Assembly (NCBI RefSeq): GCF_902497855.1
Contig: NZ_CABVHU010000024.1
Span: 1-64,000, forward strand
Source: Pseudomonas fluorescens
GTDB taxonomy: Bacteria; Pseudomonadota; Gammaproteobacteria; Pseudomonadales; Pseudomonadaceae
Length of the DNA: 64,000 bases
Direction: 5' to 3'
Shown here: positions 30,361 through 38,817 of the stretch, in pieces
How positions within the stretch are numbered: the first letter of the stretch is position 1
How the letters are laid out: every line of letters begins with the position of its first letter
Notes under the pieces: model-generated
Told to the model about the DNA's origin: nothing
The model's database searches: none
The model's input: the letters and a program-made list of their open reading frames with translations, nothing else
Position numbers and translations under genes: made by a program

Positions 30361-30400
30361 AGCCCGGCAGCTAGTGCGCTGCCGGGTTGATTATTTGTTA
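30361..30400 (+). terminator. spc operon terminator
   Basis: AGCCCGGCAGC pairs with GCTGCCGGGTT (one wobble) around TAGTGC, followed by an A/T-rich tail with T runs (GATTATTTGTTATT). Its end abuts the next promoter. Confidence 0.8.
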
Positions 30401-30415
30401 TTACAGCGATATTAT
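30387..30415 (+). promoter_or_regulatory. alpha operon promoter
   Basis: TTGATT (30387-30392), a 17-bp spacer and TATTAT (30410-30415), then CTCGCGCC. The -35 overlaps the last two bases of the terminator stem. The leader before rpsM is about 55 bases. Confidence 0.8.
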
Positions 30416-30474
30416 CTCGCGCCCTATTTCTTGGCTTCCGGGGCGTAGGTAGCTGTCAATTGGAGTCCCACTGA

Positions 30475-30831
30475 ATGGCCCGTATTGCAGGCGTTAACAT
30501 TCCAGATAACAAGCACACTGTTATCTCGCTGACCTACATCTATGGTGTTGGTCGCACAACTGCACAGAAAATTTGTGCAGTGACTGGGGTAAACCCAGCC
30601 GCAAAGATCAAGGATCTGAGCGACGAGCAGATTGAACAGCTGCGTGGCGAAGTGGCGAAGTTCACCACTGAAGGTGACCTGCGTCGCGAAATCAACATGA
30701 AAATCAAGCGTTTGATGGACCTCGGTTGCTATCGCGGTCTGCGTCATCGTCGTGGTCTTCCAGTACGCGGTCAGCGTACCAAGACTAACGCGCGTACCCG
30801 TAAAGGTCCGCGTAAGCCGATCCGCAAGTAA
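30475..30831 (+). CDS. rpsM: 30S ribosomal protein S13
   Basis: 118 aa. Head protein that contacts tRNA and bridges to L5. It begins MARIAGVNIPDNKHTVISLT and carries the C-terminal GLPVRGQRTKTNARTRKG. First gene of the alpha operon. Confidence 0.98.
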   Translation: MARIAGVNIPDNKHTVISLTYIYGVGRTTAQKICAVTGVNPAAKIKDLSDEQIEQLRGEVAKFTTEGDLRREINMKIKRLMDLGCYRGLRHRRGLPVRGQRTKTNARTRKGPRKPIRK

Positions 30832-30861
30832 TCGCCCCAGCGAATCGACAGGAAAATTATC

Positions 30862-31251
30862 ATGGCAAAACCTGCTGCTCGTCCTCGTAAAAAAGTTAAA
30901 AAGACAGTGGTTGATGGCATCGCCCACATCCATGCTTCTTTTAACAACACAATCGTGACCATCACCGACCGTCAAGGTAACGCGCTTTCTTGGGCTACCT
31001 CCGGTGGTTCGGGTTTCCGCGGTTCCCGCAAGTCCACCCCGTTTGCTGCTCAAGTAGCTGCTGAACGTGCTGGTCAAGCTGCGCTGGAATACGGCCTGAA
31101 AAACCTCGACGTTAACGTCAAGGGTCCAGGTCCAGGTCGTGAGTCTGCTGTCCGTGCTTTGAACGGCTGTGGCTATAAGATCGCCAGCATCACCGACGTG
31201 ACGCCAATCCCGCACAACGGGTGCCGTCCGCCGAAGAAGCGCCGCGTGTAA
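30862..31251 (+). CDS. rpsK: 30S ribosomal protein S11
   Basis: 129 aa. Platform protein near the Shine-Dalgarno duplex. It ends TPIPHNGCRPPKKRRV, the family signature. Confidence 0.98.
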   Translation: MAKPAARPRKKVKKTVVDGIAHIHASFNNTIVTITDRQGNALSWATSGGSGFRGSRKSTPFAAQVAAERAGQAALEYGLKNLDVNVKGPGPGRESAVRALNGCGYKIASITDVTPIPHNGCRPPKKRRV

Positions 31252-31269
31252 TCCAGGAGATTGTAAAGA

Positions 31270-31890
31270 ATGGCTCGTTACATTGGTCCAAAATGCAAAC
31301 TCGCTCGTCGCGAAGGCACCGATCTCTTCCTGAAGAGCGGCGTGCGCGCGATCGAATCGAAGTGCAACATCGAAGCAGCACCTGGTATCCACGGCCAACG
31401 CCGCGGTCGCCAGTCCGATTACGGCACCCAACTGCGTGAAAAGCAGAAGGTCCGTCGTATCTACGGCGTTCTCGAGCGTCAATTCAGCGGCTACTACAAA
31501 GAAGCTGCTGGCAAGAAAGGCGCAACCGGCGAAAACCTGTTGCAGCTGCTCGAATGCCGTCTGGACAACGTTGTATACCGTATGGGTTTTGGCTCTACTC
31601 GTGCCGAATCCCGTCAGCTGGTATCGCACAAATCCGTCAGCGTTAACGGTCAGACCGTAAACGTGCCGTCGTACCAGGTTCGTGCTGGTGACGTGGTCGC
31701 GATTCGCGAGAAAGCAAAGAACCAACTTCGCATTGTCCAAGCTCTCGATCTGTGTGCCCAACGTGGCCGCGTAGAATGGGTAGAAGTAGACACTGAGAAG
31801 AAGTCGGGCGTTTTCAAGAACGTTCCAGCTCGCAGTGATCTGTCCGCCGACATCAACGAAAGCCTGATTGTCGAGCTCTACTCCAAGTAA
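31270..31890 (+). CDS. rpsD: 30S ribosomal protein S4
   Basis: 206 aa. Primary 16S binder and, in E. coli, repressor of the alpha operon. The S4 RNA-binding domain covers residues ~95-160 (SRQLVSHKSVSVNGQTVNVP). Zinc-free form without an N-terminal Cys knot. Confidence 0.98.
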   Translation: MARYIGPKCKLARREGTDLFLKSGVRAIESKCNIEAAPGIHGQRRGRQSDYGTQLREKQKVRRIYGVLERQFSGYYKEAAGKKGATGENLLQLLECRLDNVVYRMGFGSTRAESRQLVSHKSVSVNGQTVNVPSYQVRAGDVVAIREKAKNQLRIVQALDLCAQRGRVEWVEVDTEKKSGVFKNVPARSDLSADINESLIVELYSK

Positions 31891-31912
31891 GGGCTAGAAA
31901 ATAGGTGCATCC

Positions 31913-32914
31913 ATGCAGATTTCGGTAAATGAGTTCCTGACACCCCGCCATATTGATGTGCAGGTTGTCAGTCCAACCCGCGCCAAGATCACTCTCGAGC
32001 CTCTCGAGCGTGGTTTTGGCCACACCCTGGGCAACGCGCTGCGCCGCATCCTGTTGTCCTCAATGCCCGGCTGTGCAGTAGTCGAGGCCGAGATTGACGG
32101 TGTGCTCCACGAGTACAGCGCCATCGAAGGTGTACAGGAAGACGTAATTGAAATCCTGTTGAACCTTAAAGGTCTGGCTATCAAGCTGCACGGCCGTGAC
32201 GAAGTTACGCTGACCTTGTCGAAGAAGGGTTCGGGGGTGGTTACCGCTGCCGATATTCAGCTGGATCATGATGTCGAGATCGTTAACCCCGATCACGTAA
32301 TCGCTAACCTGGCGTCTAACGGCGCCTTGAACATGAAGCTCACCGTAGCTCGTGGTCGTGGTTATGAACCGGCAGACTCGCGTCAGAGCGATGAAGACGA
32401 AAGCCGCAGCATCGGTCGCTTGCAGCTTGACTCTTCGTTCAGCCCGGTTCGCCGTATCGCATACGTGGTGGAAAACGCCCGTGTCGAGCAGCGTACTAAC
32501 CTGGACAAGCTGGTTATTGATCTGGAAACCAACGGTACCCTGGATCCTGAAGAGGCTATCCGTCGTGCTGCAACCATCCTGCAACAGCAGTTGGCTGCGT
32601 TCGTCGATCTCAAAGGTGACAGTGAGCCAGTGGTTGTCGAGCAGGAAGACGAGATCGATCCGATCCTGCTTCGCCCGGTTGACGATCTGGAACTGACTGT
32701 ACGTTCGGCTAACTGCCTTAAGGCGGAAAACATCTACTACATCGGTGACCTGATTCAGCGTACCGAAGTAGAGCTGTTGAAGACTCCGAACCTGGGCAAG
32801 AAATCCTTGACTGAAATCAAGGACGTTCTGGCCTCCCGCGGTCTGTCCCTCGGCATGCGCCTCGACAACTGGCCGCCTGCAAGTCTTAAGAAGGACGACA
32901 AGGCGACTGCCTGA
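31913..32914 (+). CDS. rpoA: DNA-directed RNA polymerase alpha subunit
   Basis: 333 aa. The N-terminal domain dimerises and nucleates polymerase assembly (GFGHTLGNALRRILLSSMPG); the C-terminal domain (from about 250) carries LTVRSANCLKAENIYYIGDL, with the DNA-contacting Arg and the helix-hairpin-helix NLGKKSLTEIKDVL. Length and order are standard. Confidence 0.98.
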   Translation: MQISVNEFLTPRHIDVQVVSPTRAKITLEPLERGFGHTLGNALRRILLSSMPGCAVVEAEIDGVLHEYSAIEGVQEDVIEILLNLKGLAIKLHGRDEVTLTLSKKGSGVVTAADIQLDHDVEIVNPDHVIANLASNGALNMKLTVARGRGYEPADSRQSDEDESRSIGRLQLDSSFSPVRRIAYVVENARVEQRTNLDKLVIDLETNGTLDPEEAIRRAATILQQQLAAFVDLKGDSEPVVVEQEDEIDPILLRPVDDLELTVRSANCLKAENIYYIGDLIQRTEVELLKTPNLGKKSLTEIKDVLASRGLSLGMRLDNWPPASLKKDDKATA

Positions 32915-32956
32915 TCGTCGTAATCACCGAACGTTGTGTTTGGTAAGGAATGAACC

Positions 32957-33343
32957 ATGCGTCATCGTAAAAGTGGTCGTCACCTGAGCCGCACTAGCTC
33001 GCACCGCAAGGCCATGTTTCAAAACATGGCAGTGTCGCTGTTCGAGCACGAGCTGATCAAAACTACACTGCCGAAAGCTAAAGAACTGCGTCGCGTTGCT
33101 GAGCCGCTGATCACTTTGGCCAAGACAGACAGCCTGGCTAACCGCCGTCTGGCTTTCGACCGTACTCGTTCGAAAGCTATCGTTGGTAAGCTCTTCAACG
33201 ACCTGGGCAAGCGTTACGCTACCCGTGAGGGTGGCTACCTGCGCATCCTCAAGTGCGGCTTCCGCACTGGCGACAACGCGCCTATGGCGTACGTCGAGTT
33301 GGTTGATCGTCCTGCCGGTGGTGAAGCTGTATCCGCTGAGTAA
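32957..33343 (+). CDS. rplQ: 50S ribosomal protein L17
   Basis: 128 aa. It begins MRHRKSGRHLSRTSSHRKAM. Last gene of the ribosomal block; a strong terminator follows 20 bases downstream. Confidence 0.98.
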   Translation: MRHRKSGRHLSRTSSHRKAMFQNMAVSLFEHELIKTTLPKAKELRRVAEPLITLAKTDSLANRRLAFDRTRSKAIVGKLFNDLGKRYATREGGYLRILKCGFRTGDNAPMAYVELVDRPAGGEAVSAE

Positions 33344-33363
33344 GACGTCAGTCTGAAACAAAG

Positions 33364-33388
33364 AACCGGGCCTAGCGCCCGGTTTTTT
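33364..33388 (+). terminator. alpha operon terminator
   Basis: AACCGGGC pairs with GCCCGGTT around CTAGC, followed by TTTTTT. Confidence 0.95.
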
Positions 33389-33462
33389 GTGTCTGTGAGA
33401 AACGCGCGATCTGTACAAGCTCTCCTGCGATTCATGCCGTCATTATGCGAACGGGATGATTG

Positions 33463-33477
33463 GTAGTATTTTTCTAT
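33463..33477. promoter_or_regulatory. Possible OxyR half-site upstream of katA
   Basis: GTAG-N7-CTAT matches seven of eight positions of the OxyR core ATAG-N7-CTAT and lies 105 bp before katA. The adjoining second half-site expected for a full tetramer site is not recognisable, so this stays tentative. Catalase genes are frequent OxyR targets. Confidence 0.3.
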
Positions 33478-33581
33478 TGATCTCTGCGACTTAATAAATT
33501 GGTAGCTTTCCTGATCAATGGTCAATACTCCGTCCCAAGCCGATTAGCCGGCAGTTCAAGACTGACAAAGGATGAGATCGC

Positions 33582-35036
33582 ATGAGCCAAAGTAAAACGC
33601 TTACCACCGCCAGTGGCGCTCCTGTCGCCGATAACCAGAATTCCCGTTCCGCCGGCCCTCGAGGCCCGCTGCTGCTCGACGACTTCCACCTGATCGAGAA
33701 GCTTGCCCACTTCAACCGTGAAAACATTCCTGAGCGTCGTGTGCACGCCAAAGGCTCGGGTGCTTACGGTACGTTCACTGTGACACGCGACATCACCGAG
33801 TACACCAGCGCCAAGCTGTTTGAGTCCGTTGGCAAGCAAACCCCAACCTTCCTGCGGTTTTCCACCGTCGGCGGGGAGCGCGGTTCAGCCGACACCGAGC
33901 GCGACCCGCGCGGCTTCGCCCTGAAGTTCTATACCGAGGAAGGTAACTGGGACATTGTCGGCAACAACACGCCCGTATTCTTCATCCGTGATCCCCTCAA
34001 ATTCCCGGACTTTATCCACACCCAAAAGCGCTTGCCGCAAAGCAACCTGAAAAGCGCGCAGATGATGTGGGACTTCTGGTCGCACTCCCCCGAGGCGCTG
34101 CACCAGGTGACGATCCTGTTCTCGGACCGCGGCATTCCTGACGGCTATCGTCACATGCACGGCTTCGGTAGCCACACCTACAGCCTGATCAGCGCCAATG
34201 GCGAGCGGCACTGGGTGAAATGGCACTACAAGACCCAACAAGGGATCAAGAACCTGGCGCCGGCTGAGGCGGCACGCTTGGCCGGTACCGATCCAGATTA
34301 CGCACAGCGTGACCTGTTCGAGGCGATCGAGCGCGGTGATTTCCCGAAATGGCGCGTGTGTATTCAGATCATGACCGAGGCTCAAGCCGCGGCGCACTAT
34401 GAGAACCCTTTCGACGTGACCAAGACCTGGTCGCAGAAAGAATTTCCGCTGATCGAAGTCGGCGAGTTGGAACTCAACCGCAATCCACTGAATTACTTCG
34501 CAGAAGTGGAGCAGGCGGCATTCGGTCCAAGCAACATGGTGCCCGGCGTCGGGCTGTCGCCAGACCGCATGCTGCAAGGTCGGGTGTTCGCTTACGCGGA
34601 TGCGCATCGCTACCGTATCGGCACCAACCACCAGCAACTGCCGGTGAACGCGCCGCGCAGTCCGGTTAACAGCTACCAGCGTGATGGGTCGATGGTGTTC
34701 GGCGCCAATGGCGGTGCGGCACCTAACTATGAACCCAACAGCTACGTCGAATCGCCGAAGCAAGTGACTCGTTACGCCGAGCCCGCCCTGGCCCTCAGCG
34801 GTGCGGCGGATCGTTACGATCACCGCGAAGATACCGATTACTACAGCCACGCCGGTGCGCTGTTCCGTTTGATGAGCGCCGAGCAGAAAACCCTGCTGGT
34901 AAACAATATTGCCGGTGCCATGGCAGGTGTTTCCGGTGATGTGGTTGACCGACAATTGCAGCATTTCTTCAGGGCCGATCAGGCGTATGGAGAAGCAATC
35001 GCACAGGCGTTGGGCGTACAGCTTAACGAAGTCTAA
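33582..35036 (+). CDS. katA: Catalase, clade 3 (KatA type)
   Basis: 484 aa, small-subunit monofunctional haem catalase that converts H2O2 to water and oxygen in the cytoplasm. Catalytic H55 sits in ERRVHAKGSGAYG, the catalytic Asn in VGNNTPVFF, and the proximal haem Tyr in RVFAYADAHRYR. No signal peptide or C-terminal extra domain. It starts at ATG 33582 (MSQSKTLTT) with AGGAT upstream. The ferritin gene follows, as in P. aeruginosa katA, where the iron-storage gene is needed for full KatA activity. A terminator separates the two here. Confidence 0.96.
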   Translation: MSQSKTLTTASGAPVADNQNSRSAGPRGPLLLDDFHLIEKLAHFNRENIPERRVHAKGSGAYGTFTVTRDITEYTSAKLFESVGKQTPTFLRFSTVGGERGSADTERDPRGFALKFYTEEGNWDIVGNNTPVFFIRDPLKFPDFIHTQKRLPQSNLKSAQMMWDFWSHSPEALHQVTILFSDRGIPDGYRHMHGFGSHTYSLISANGERHWVKWHYKTQQGIKNLAPAEAARLAGTDPDYAQRDLFEAIERGDFPKWRVCIQIMTEAQAAAHYENPFDVTKTWSQKEFPLIEVGELELNRNPLNYFAEVEQAAFGPSNMVPGVGLSPDRMLQGRVFAYADAHRYRIGTNHQQLPVNAPRSPVNSYQRDGSMVFGANGGAAPNYEPNSYVESPKQVTRYAEPALALSGAADRYDHREDTDYYSHAGALFRLMSAEQKTLLVNNIAGAMAGVSGDVVDRQLQHFFRADQAYGEAIAQALGVQLNEV

Positions 35037-35047
35037 ACGAGAAGCAG

Positions 35048-35072
35048 AACCGCCCTCATTTGGGCGGTTTTT
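35048..35072 (+). terminator. katA terminator
   Basis: AACCGCCC pairs with GGGCGGTT around TCATTT, followed by TTTT. Confidence 0.93.
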
Positions 35073-35185
35073 GCGTTATTTAAGCTGCTTTTCTCAGAAT
35101 ATCTTCGCTTTTATAGCGTCAAGTGAGTGACCTTGCGCTCAGGTTGGTTCAAACTACAGACTTTAAAGCAGGGAGATGTAGGGCG

Positions 35186-35650
35186 ATGCAAGGCCACCCA
35201 GACGTAATCGATTACCTCAACACGTTGCTGACCGGCGAACTGGCGGCGCGTGATCAATATTTCATCCATTCGCGGATGTACGAGGACTGGGGTTTCACCG
35301 AGCTCTACGAACGTATCAACCACGAGATGGAAGAAGAAGCAGGGCATGCCGATGCGCTGATGCGCCGGATCCTGATGCTCGAAGGCACGCCACGTATGCG
35401 CCCGGATGACCTGGATGTCGGCACCACCGTGCCCGACATGCTCGCTGCCGACCTGCGCCTGGAATACAAAGTACGCGCAGCACTCTGCAAGGGCATCGAG
35501 CTCTGCGAGCAGCACAAGGACTACGTCAGTCGCGAGATGCTGCGTATCCAGCTCAATGACACCGAAGAAGATCACACCTACTGGTTGGAGAAGCAGTTGG
35601 GTCTGATCAAGTTGATCGGGCTGGAGAATTACCTGCAATCGCAGTTCTGA
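35186..35650 (+). CDS. Bacterial ferritin of the FtnA type (annotated as bacterioferritin)
   Basis: 154 aa four-helix ferritin that oxidises and stores iron in a 24-mer. Ferroxidase ligands are visible: E18, E51, H54, E93 and the late E-x2-H of TEEDH. The bacterioferritin haem ligand Met52 is Ala here (EEAGHAD instead of DEMKHAD), so inter-subunit haem binding is unlikely. P. aeruginosa PA4235, in the same place after katA, was first called bfrA and later shown to be FtnA. I use ATG 35186 (MQGHPDVIDY); the longer frame upstream starts with GTG and adds 21 non-family residues. Confidence 0.92.
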   Translation: MQGHPDVIDYLNTLLTGELAARDQYFIHSRMYEDWGFTELYERINHEMEEEAGHADALMRRILMLEGTPRMRPDDLDVGTTVPDMLAADLRLEYKVRAALCKGIELCEQHKDYVSREMLRIQLNDTEEDHTYWLEKQLGLIKLIGLENYLQSQF

Positions 35651-35662
35651 TGCCGCGGAACC

Positions 35663-35731
35663 GTAGGAGCCCGGCTTGCCGGCGAAGGCGTCCATGAGAC
35701 CGCTATCGCCAGCAAGCTTGGCTCCTGCAGG
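35663..35731. repeat. REP pair (REPIN) after the ferritin gene
   Basis: GTAGGAGCCCGGCTTGCCGG followed by CGAAGG and, inverted, CGCCAGCAAGCTTGGCTCCTGC. Typical Pseudomonas REP doublet in a convergent gene-end spacer. Confidence 0.85.
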
Positions 35732-35739
35732 TTCTTAAC

Positions 35740-35778
35740 AAAAAGCCCCTGTCACCGACAAAGTGACAGGGGCTTTTT
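35740..35778. terminator. Bidirectional terminator between the ferritin gene and uvrA
   Basis: AAAAAGCCCCTGTCAC pairs perfectly with GTGACAGGGGCTTTTT. A-run and T-run on opposite sides allow termination from both converging genes. Confidence 0.95.
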
Positions 35779-35791
35779 CATGGGCCTTGAT

Positions 35792-38626
35792 TCAGGCCCT
35801 GTCGCGCTCCAGCAGCGGCTTGAGATAGAAGCCGGTATGCGATTGCTTCATCTCCGACACTTCCTCCGGCGTGCCGACAGCAATGATCTGCCCGCCCTTG
35901 GAACCGCCCTCCGGCCCCAGGTCCACCAACCAGTCGGCTGTCTTGATCACGTCGAGGTTGTGCTCGATGACCACCACGGTATTGCCGTGGTCGCGCAGAC
36001 GATGCAGCACGTCGAGCAGTTGCTGGATATCCGCGAAGTGCAGGCCGGTGGTCGGCTCATCGAGGATGTACAAGGTCTTGCCGGTATCGCGTTTGGACAG
36101 CTCGCGGGACAGTTTCACCCGCTGGGCTTCACCACCCGATAGCGTAGTCGCCGATTGCCCCAGCTTGATGTACGACAGGCCCACATCCATCAGCGTCTGA
36201 AGCTTGCGCGCCAACGCCGGCACCGCGTCGAAGAACACCCGGGCTTCCTCGATGGTCATCTCCAGGGTTTCGTGGATGCTCTTGCCCTTGTACTTGATCT
36301 CCAGCGTTTCGCGGTTGTAGCGCTTGCTCTTGCAGACGTCGCACGGGACATAGATGTCCGGCAGGAAGTGCATCTCCACCTTGATCAGGCCATCGCCCTG
36401 ACAGGCCTCGCAGCGCCCGCCCTTCACGTTGAAAGAGAAGCGCCCTGGACCGTATCCACGCGAGCGGGACTCCGGCACACCGGCGAACAGTTCGCGAATC
36501 GGCGTGAACAGCCCGGTATAGGTCGCCGGGTTGGAGCGCGGCGTGCGCCCGATCGGGCTCTGGTCGATGTCGACCACCTTGTCCAGATGCTCGAGGCCCT
36601 TGATGCTGTCGTGGGCGGCAGCCTCCAGGGTCGTGGCACCGTTGAGTGCGGTGGCGCTCAACGGAAACAGCGTGTTGTTGATCAGCGTCGACTTGCCCGA
36701 ACCGGACACGCCGGTCACGCAGGTGAGCAGGCCGATCGGGATGTCGAGGTCGACATCGCGCAAGTTATTGCCGCGCGCGCCCTTGAGCGACAGCGACAAC
36801 TTTTTATTACGCGGTGTGCGTTTAGCGGGAACGGCGATCTTCACTCGTCCCGACAGATACTTGCCCGTCAGCGAGTCAGGGTGAGCCATGACCTCGGCCG
36901 GTGTGCCTTCGGCGACGATATGCCCGCCATGCACGCCAGCGCCCGGGCCAATGTCGACCACGTAGTCGGCCAGGCGAATCGCATCTTCGTCGTGCTCGAC
37001 CACAATCACCGTGTTGCCGATATCCCGAAGGTGCTTGAGCGTGCCGAGCAACCGGTCGTTGTCCCGCTGGTGCAGGCCAATCGACGGCTCATCGAGGATG
37101 TACAGAACCCCCACCAGGCCGGCACCGATCTGGCTGGCCAGGCGAATCCGCTGGGCCTCGCCGCCAGACAGCGTATCCGCACTGCGGTCCAGCGACAGAT
37201 AATCAAGACCTACGTTGACCAGGAACTGCAGGCGCTCGCGGATTTCCTTGAGAATCTTGTCGGCAATTTCGCCGCGGCGGCCCGTCAGCTTCAGCACGCC
37301 GAAATACTCACAGGCATCGCCGATCGGCAGATTGGTCACTGCCGGCAAAGTTTTCTCGCCTACCCAAACGTGCCGCGCTTCGCGACGCAGACGGGTACCA
37401 CGGCAATCAGGGCAAGGTTGTGTGCTGAGGAACTTGGCCAGTTCTTCCCGCACCGAGGCGGACTCGGTCTCTCGGTAGCGACGCTCCAGGTTCGGCACGA
37501 TGCCTTCGAACGGGTGCGAGCGTTTGACGATATCGCCCCGGTCGTTCAGGTACTTGAAGTCGACGTTCTGCGAACCGCTGCCGTGCAGGATGAACTTCTG
37601 CTGATCGGCCGGCAGTTCGTTGAACGGCACTTCCAGGCTGAACTTGTAGTGCGAAGCCAACGACCCGAGCATCTGGAAGTAATAGACGTTGCGCCGGTCC
37701 CAGCCACGAATCGCGCCCTCGGCCAGGGTCAGCTCGCCATTGACCAGTCGCTTGATGTCGAAGAACTGCTTCACGCCCAGGCCATCGCAGGTCGGGCAAG
37801 CACCGGCCGGGTTGTTGAAAGAGAACAGCTTGGGTTCGAGCTCACTGATGGCGTGGCCGCAGATCGGGCAGGCGAAACGCGCGGAGAAGATGATCTCTTC
37901 ACCCGGCTCGTCGTCCATCGGCGCCACAAGGGCGATGCCGTCCGCCAGCTTCAGCGCGGTCTCGAACGACTCTGCCAGACGCTGTTGCAGGTCGGCGCGC
38001 ACTTTGAAACGGTCGACCACCACATCGATCGTGTGCTTCTTCTGTTTATCCAGCTTCGGCAACTCGTCCAGCTCGCACAGCCTGCCATTGACCCGGGCCC
38101 GCACGAAACCCTGGGCTCGCAGTTCCTCGAAAACCGACAGGTGTTCGCCTTTACGCTCGCGGATCACCGGGGCCAGCAGCATCAGCTTGCTGCCCTCCGG
38201 TTGCGCGAGGACCAGGTCGACCATCTGGCTGACGGTCTGGGCCTCCAGTGGAATGTCGTGATCCGGGCAGCGGGGAATTCCCACGCGAGCGTAGAGCAGG
38301 CGCAGGTAGTCGTAGATTTCAGTGATGGTGCCGACCGTCGAGCGCGGGTTGTGCGAGGTCGATTTCTGTTCGATGGAGATGGCTGGCGACAAACCTTCTA
38401 TGGTGTCGACGTCCGGTTTTTCCATCATCGACAGGAACTGCCGGGCGTAGGCCGAAAGCGATTCGACGTAGCGGCGCTGGCCTTCAGCGTACAGCGTGTC
38501 GAAGGCCAAGGACGATTTGCCGGATCCGGACAGGCCGGTGATAACGATCAGTTTGTCCCGTGGCAGGGTCAGGTCGATGTTCTTCAGGTTGTGGGTTCGG
38601 GCCCCACGAATCAGGATCTTGTCCAA
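35792..38626 (-). CDS. uvrA: Excinuclease ABC subunit A
   Basis: 944 aa. Damage-recognition ATPase of nucleotide excision repair. Two ABC ATPase modules are present: Walker A GLSGSGKS at 31-38 and GVSGSGKST in the second half, each with an LSGGEAQR signature. Zinc sites CPICGH...CPTCDG and CEACQGDG...CDVC are intact. I place the start at TTG 38626, giving DKILIRGARTHNLKNI as in other pseudomonads; an ATG at 38698 would add 24 unrelated residues. Divergent from the MFS-ssb pair, comparable to the uvrA-ssb divergence in E. coli. Confidence 0.96.
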   Translation of the reverse strand: MDKILIRGARTHNLKNIDLTLPRDKLIVITGLSGSGKSSLAFDTLYAEGQRRYVESLSAYARQFLSMMEKPDVDTIEGLSPAISIEQKSTSHNPRSTVGTITEIYDYLRLLYARVGIPRCPDHDIPLEAQTVSQMVDLVLAQPEGSKLMLLAPVIRERKGEHLSVFEELRAQGFVRARVNGRLCELDELPKLDKQKKHTIDVVVDRFKVRADLQQRLAESFETALKLADGIALVAPMDDEPGEEIIFSARFACPICGHAISELEPKLFSFNNPAGACPTCDGLGVKQFFDIKRLVNGELTLAEGAIRGWDRRNVYYFQMLGSLASHYKFSLEVPFNELPADQQKFILHGSGSQNVDFKYLNDRGDIVKRSHPFEGIVPNLERRYRETESASVREELAKFLSTQPCPDCRGTRLRREARHVWVGEKTLPAVTNLPIGDACEYFGVLKLTGRRGEIADKILKEIRERLQFLVNVGLDYLSLDRSADTLSGGEAQRIRLASQIGAGLVGVLYILDEPSIGLHQRDNDRLLGTLKHLRDIGNTVIVVEHDEDAIRLADYVVDIGPGAGVHGGHIVAEGTPAEVMAHPDSLTGKYLSGRVKIAVPAKRTPRNKKLSLSLKGARGNNLRDVDLDIPIGLLTCVTGVSGSGKSTLINNTLFPLSATALNGATTLEAAAHDSIKGLEHLDKVVDIDQSPIGRTPRSNPATYTGLFTPIRELFAGVPESRSRGYGPGRFSFNVKGGRCEACQGDGLIKVEMHFLPDIYVPCDVCKSKRYNRETLEIKYKGKSIHETLEMTIEEARVFFDAVPALARKLQTLMDVGLSYIKLGQSATTLSGGEAQRVKLSRELSKRDTGKTLYILDEPTTGLHFADIQQLLDVLHRLRDHGNTVVVIEHNLDVIKTADWLVDLGPEGGSKGGQIIAVGTPEEVSEMKQSHTGFYLKPLLERDRA

Positions 38627-38817
38627 AGTGGCCTCGCTTGGCGGGCGTCGAAAACGTAGGAGTATACGGCCAAATACTGGATGGATGCACACTATCAAAC
38701 GAGCGGATTGTTGCCTTACATGAAGAGTCTGTCAGCGAAGCGCGTCAAAGCGTCGCGATATACCCTGTCAATCGATGGGACTGGTAGAATCGCCGCCGGT
38801 TCACATGAGGTTTTTCC

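Noticed and set aside
38626..38698. Longer N-terminus for UvrA starting at 38698
   Set aside because: The extra 24 residues have no family similarity and the family start DKILIRGARTHNL is provided by the TTG at 38626.
38660..38700. LexA-like box upstream of uvrA (ACTGGATGGATGCACA)
   Set aside because: CTG is present but the required CAG at the right distance is not (CAC instead), and the centre is not AT-rich. Too weak to report as an SOS box.
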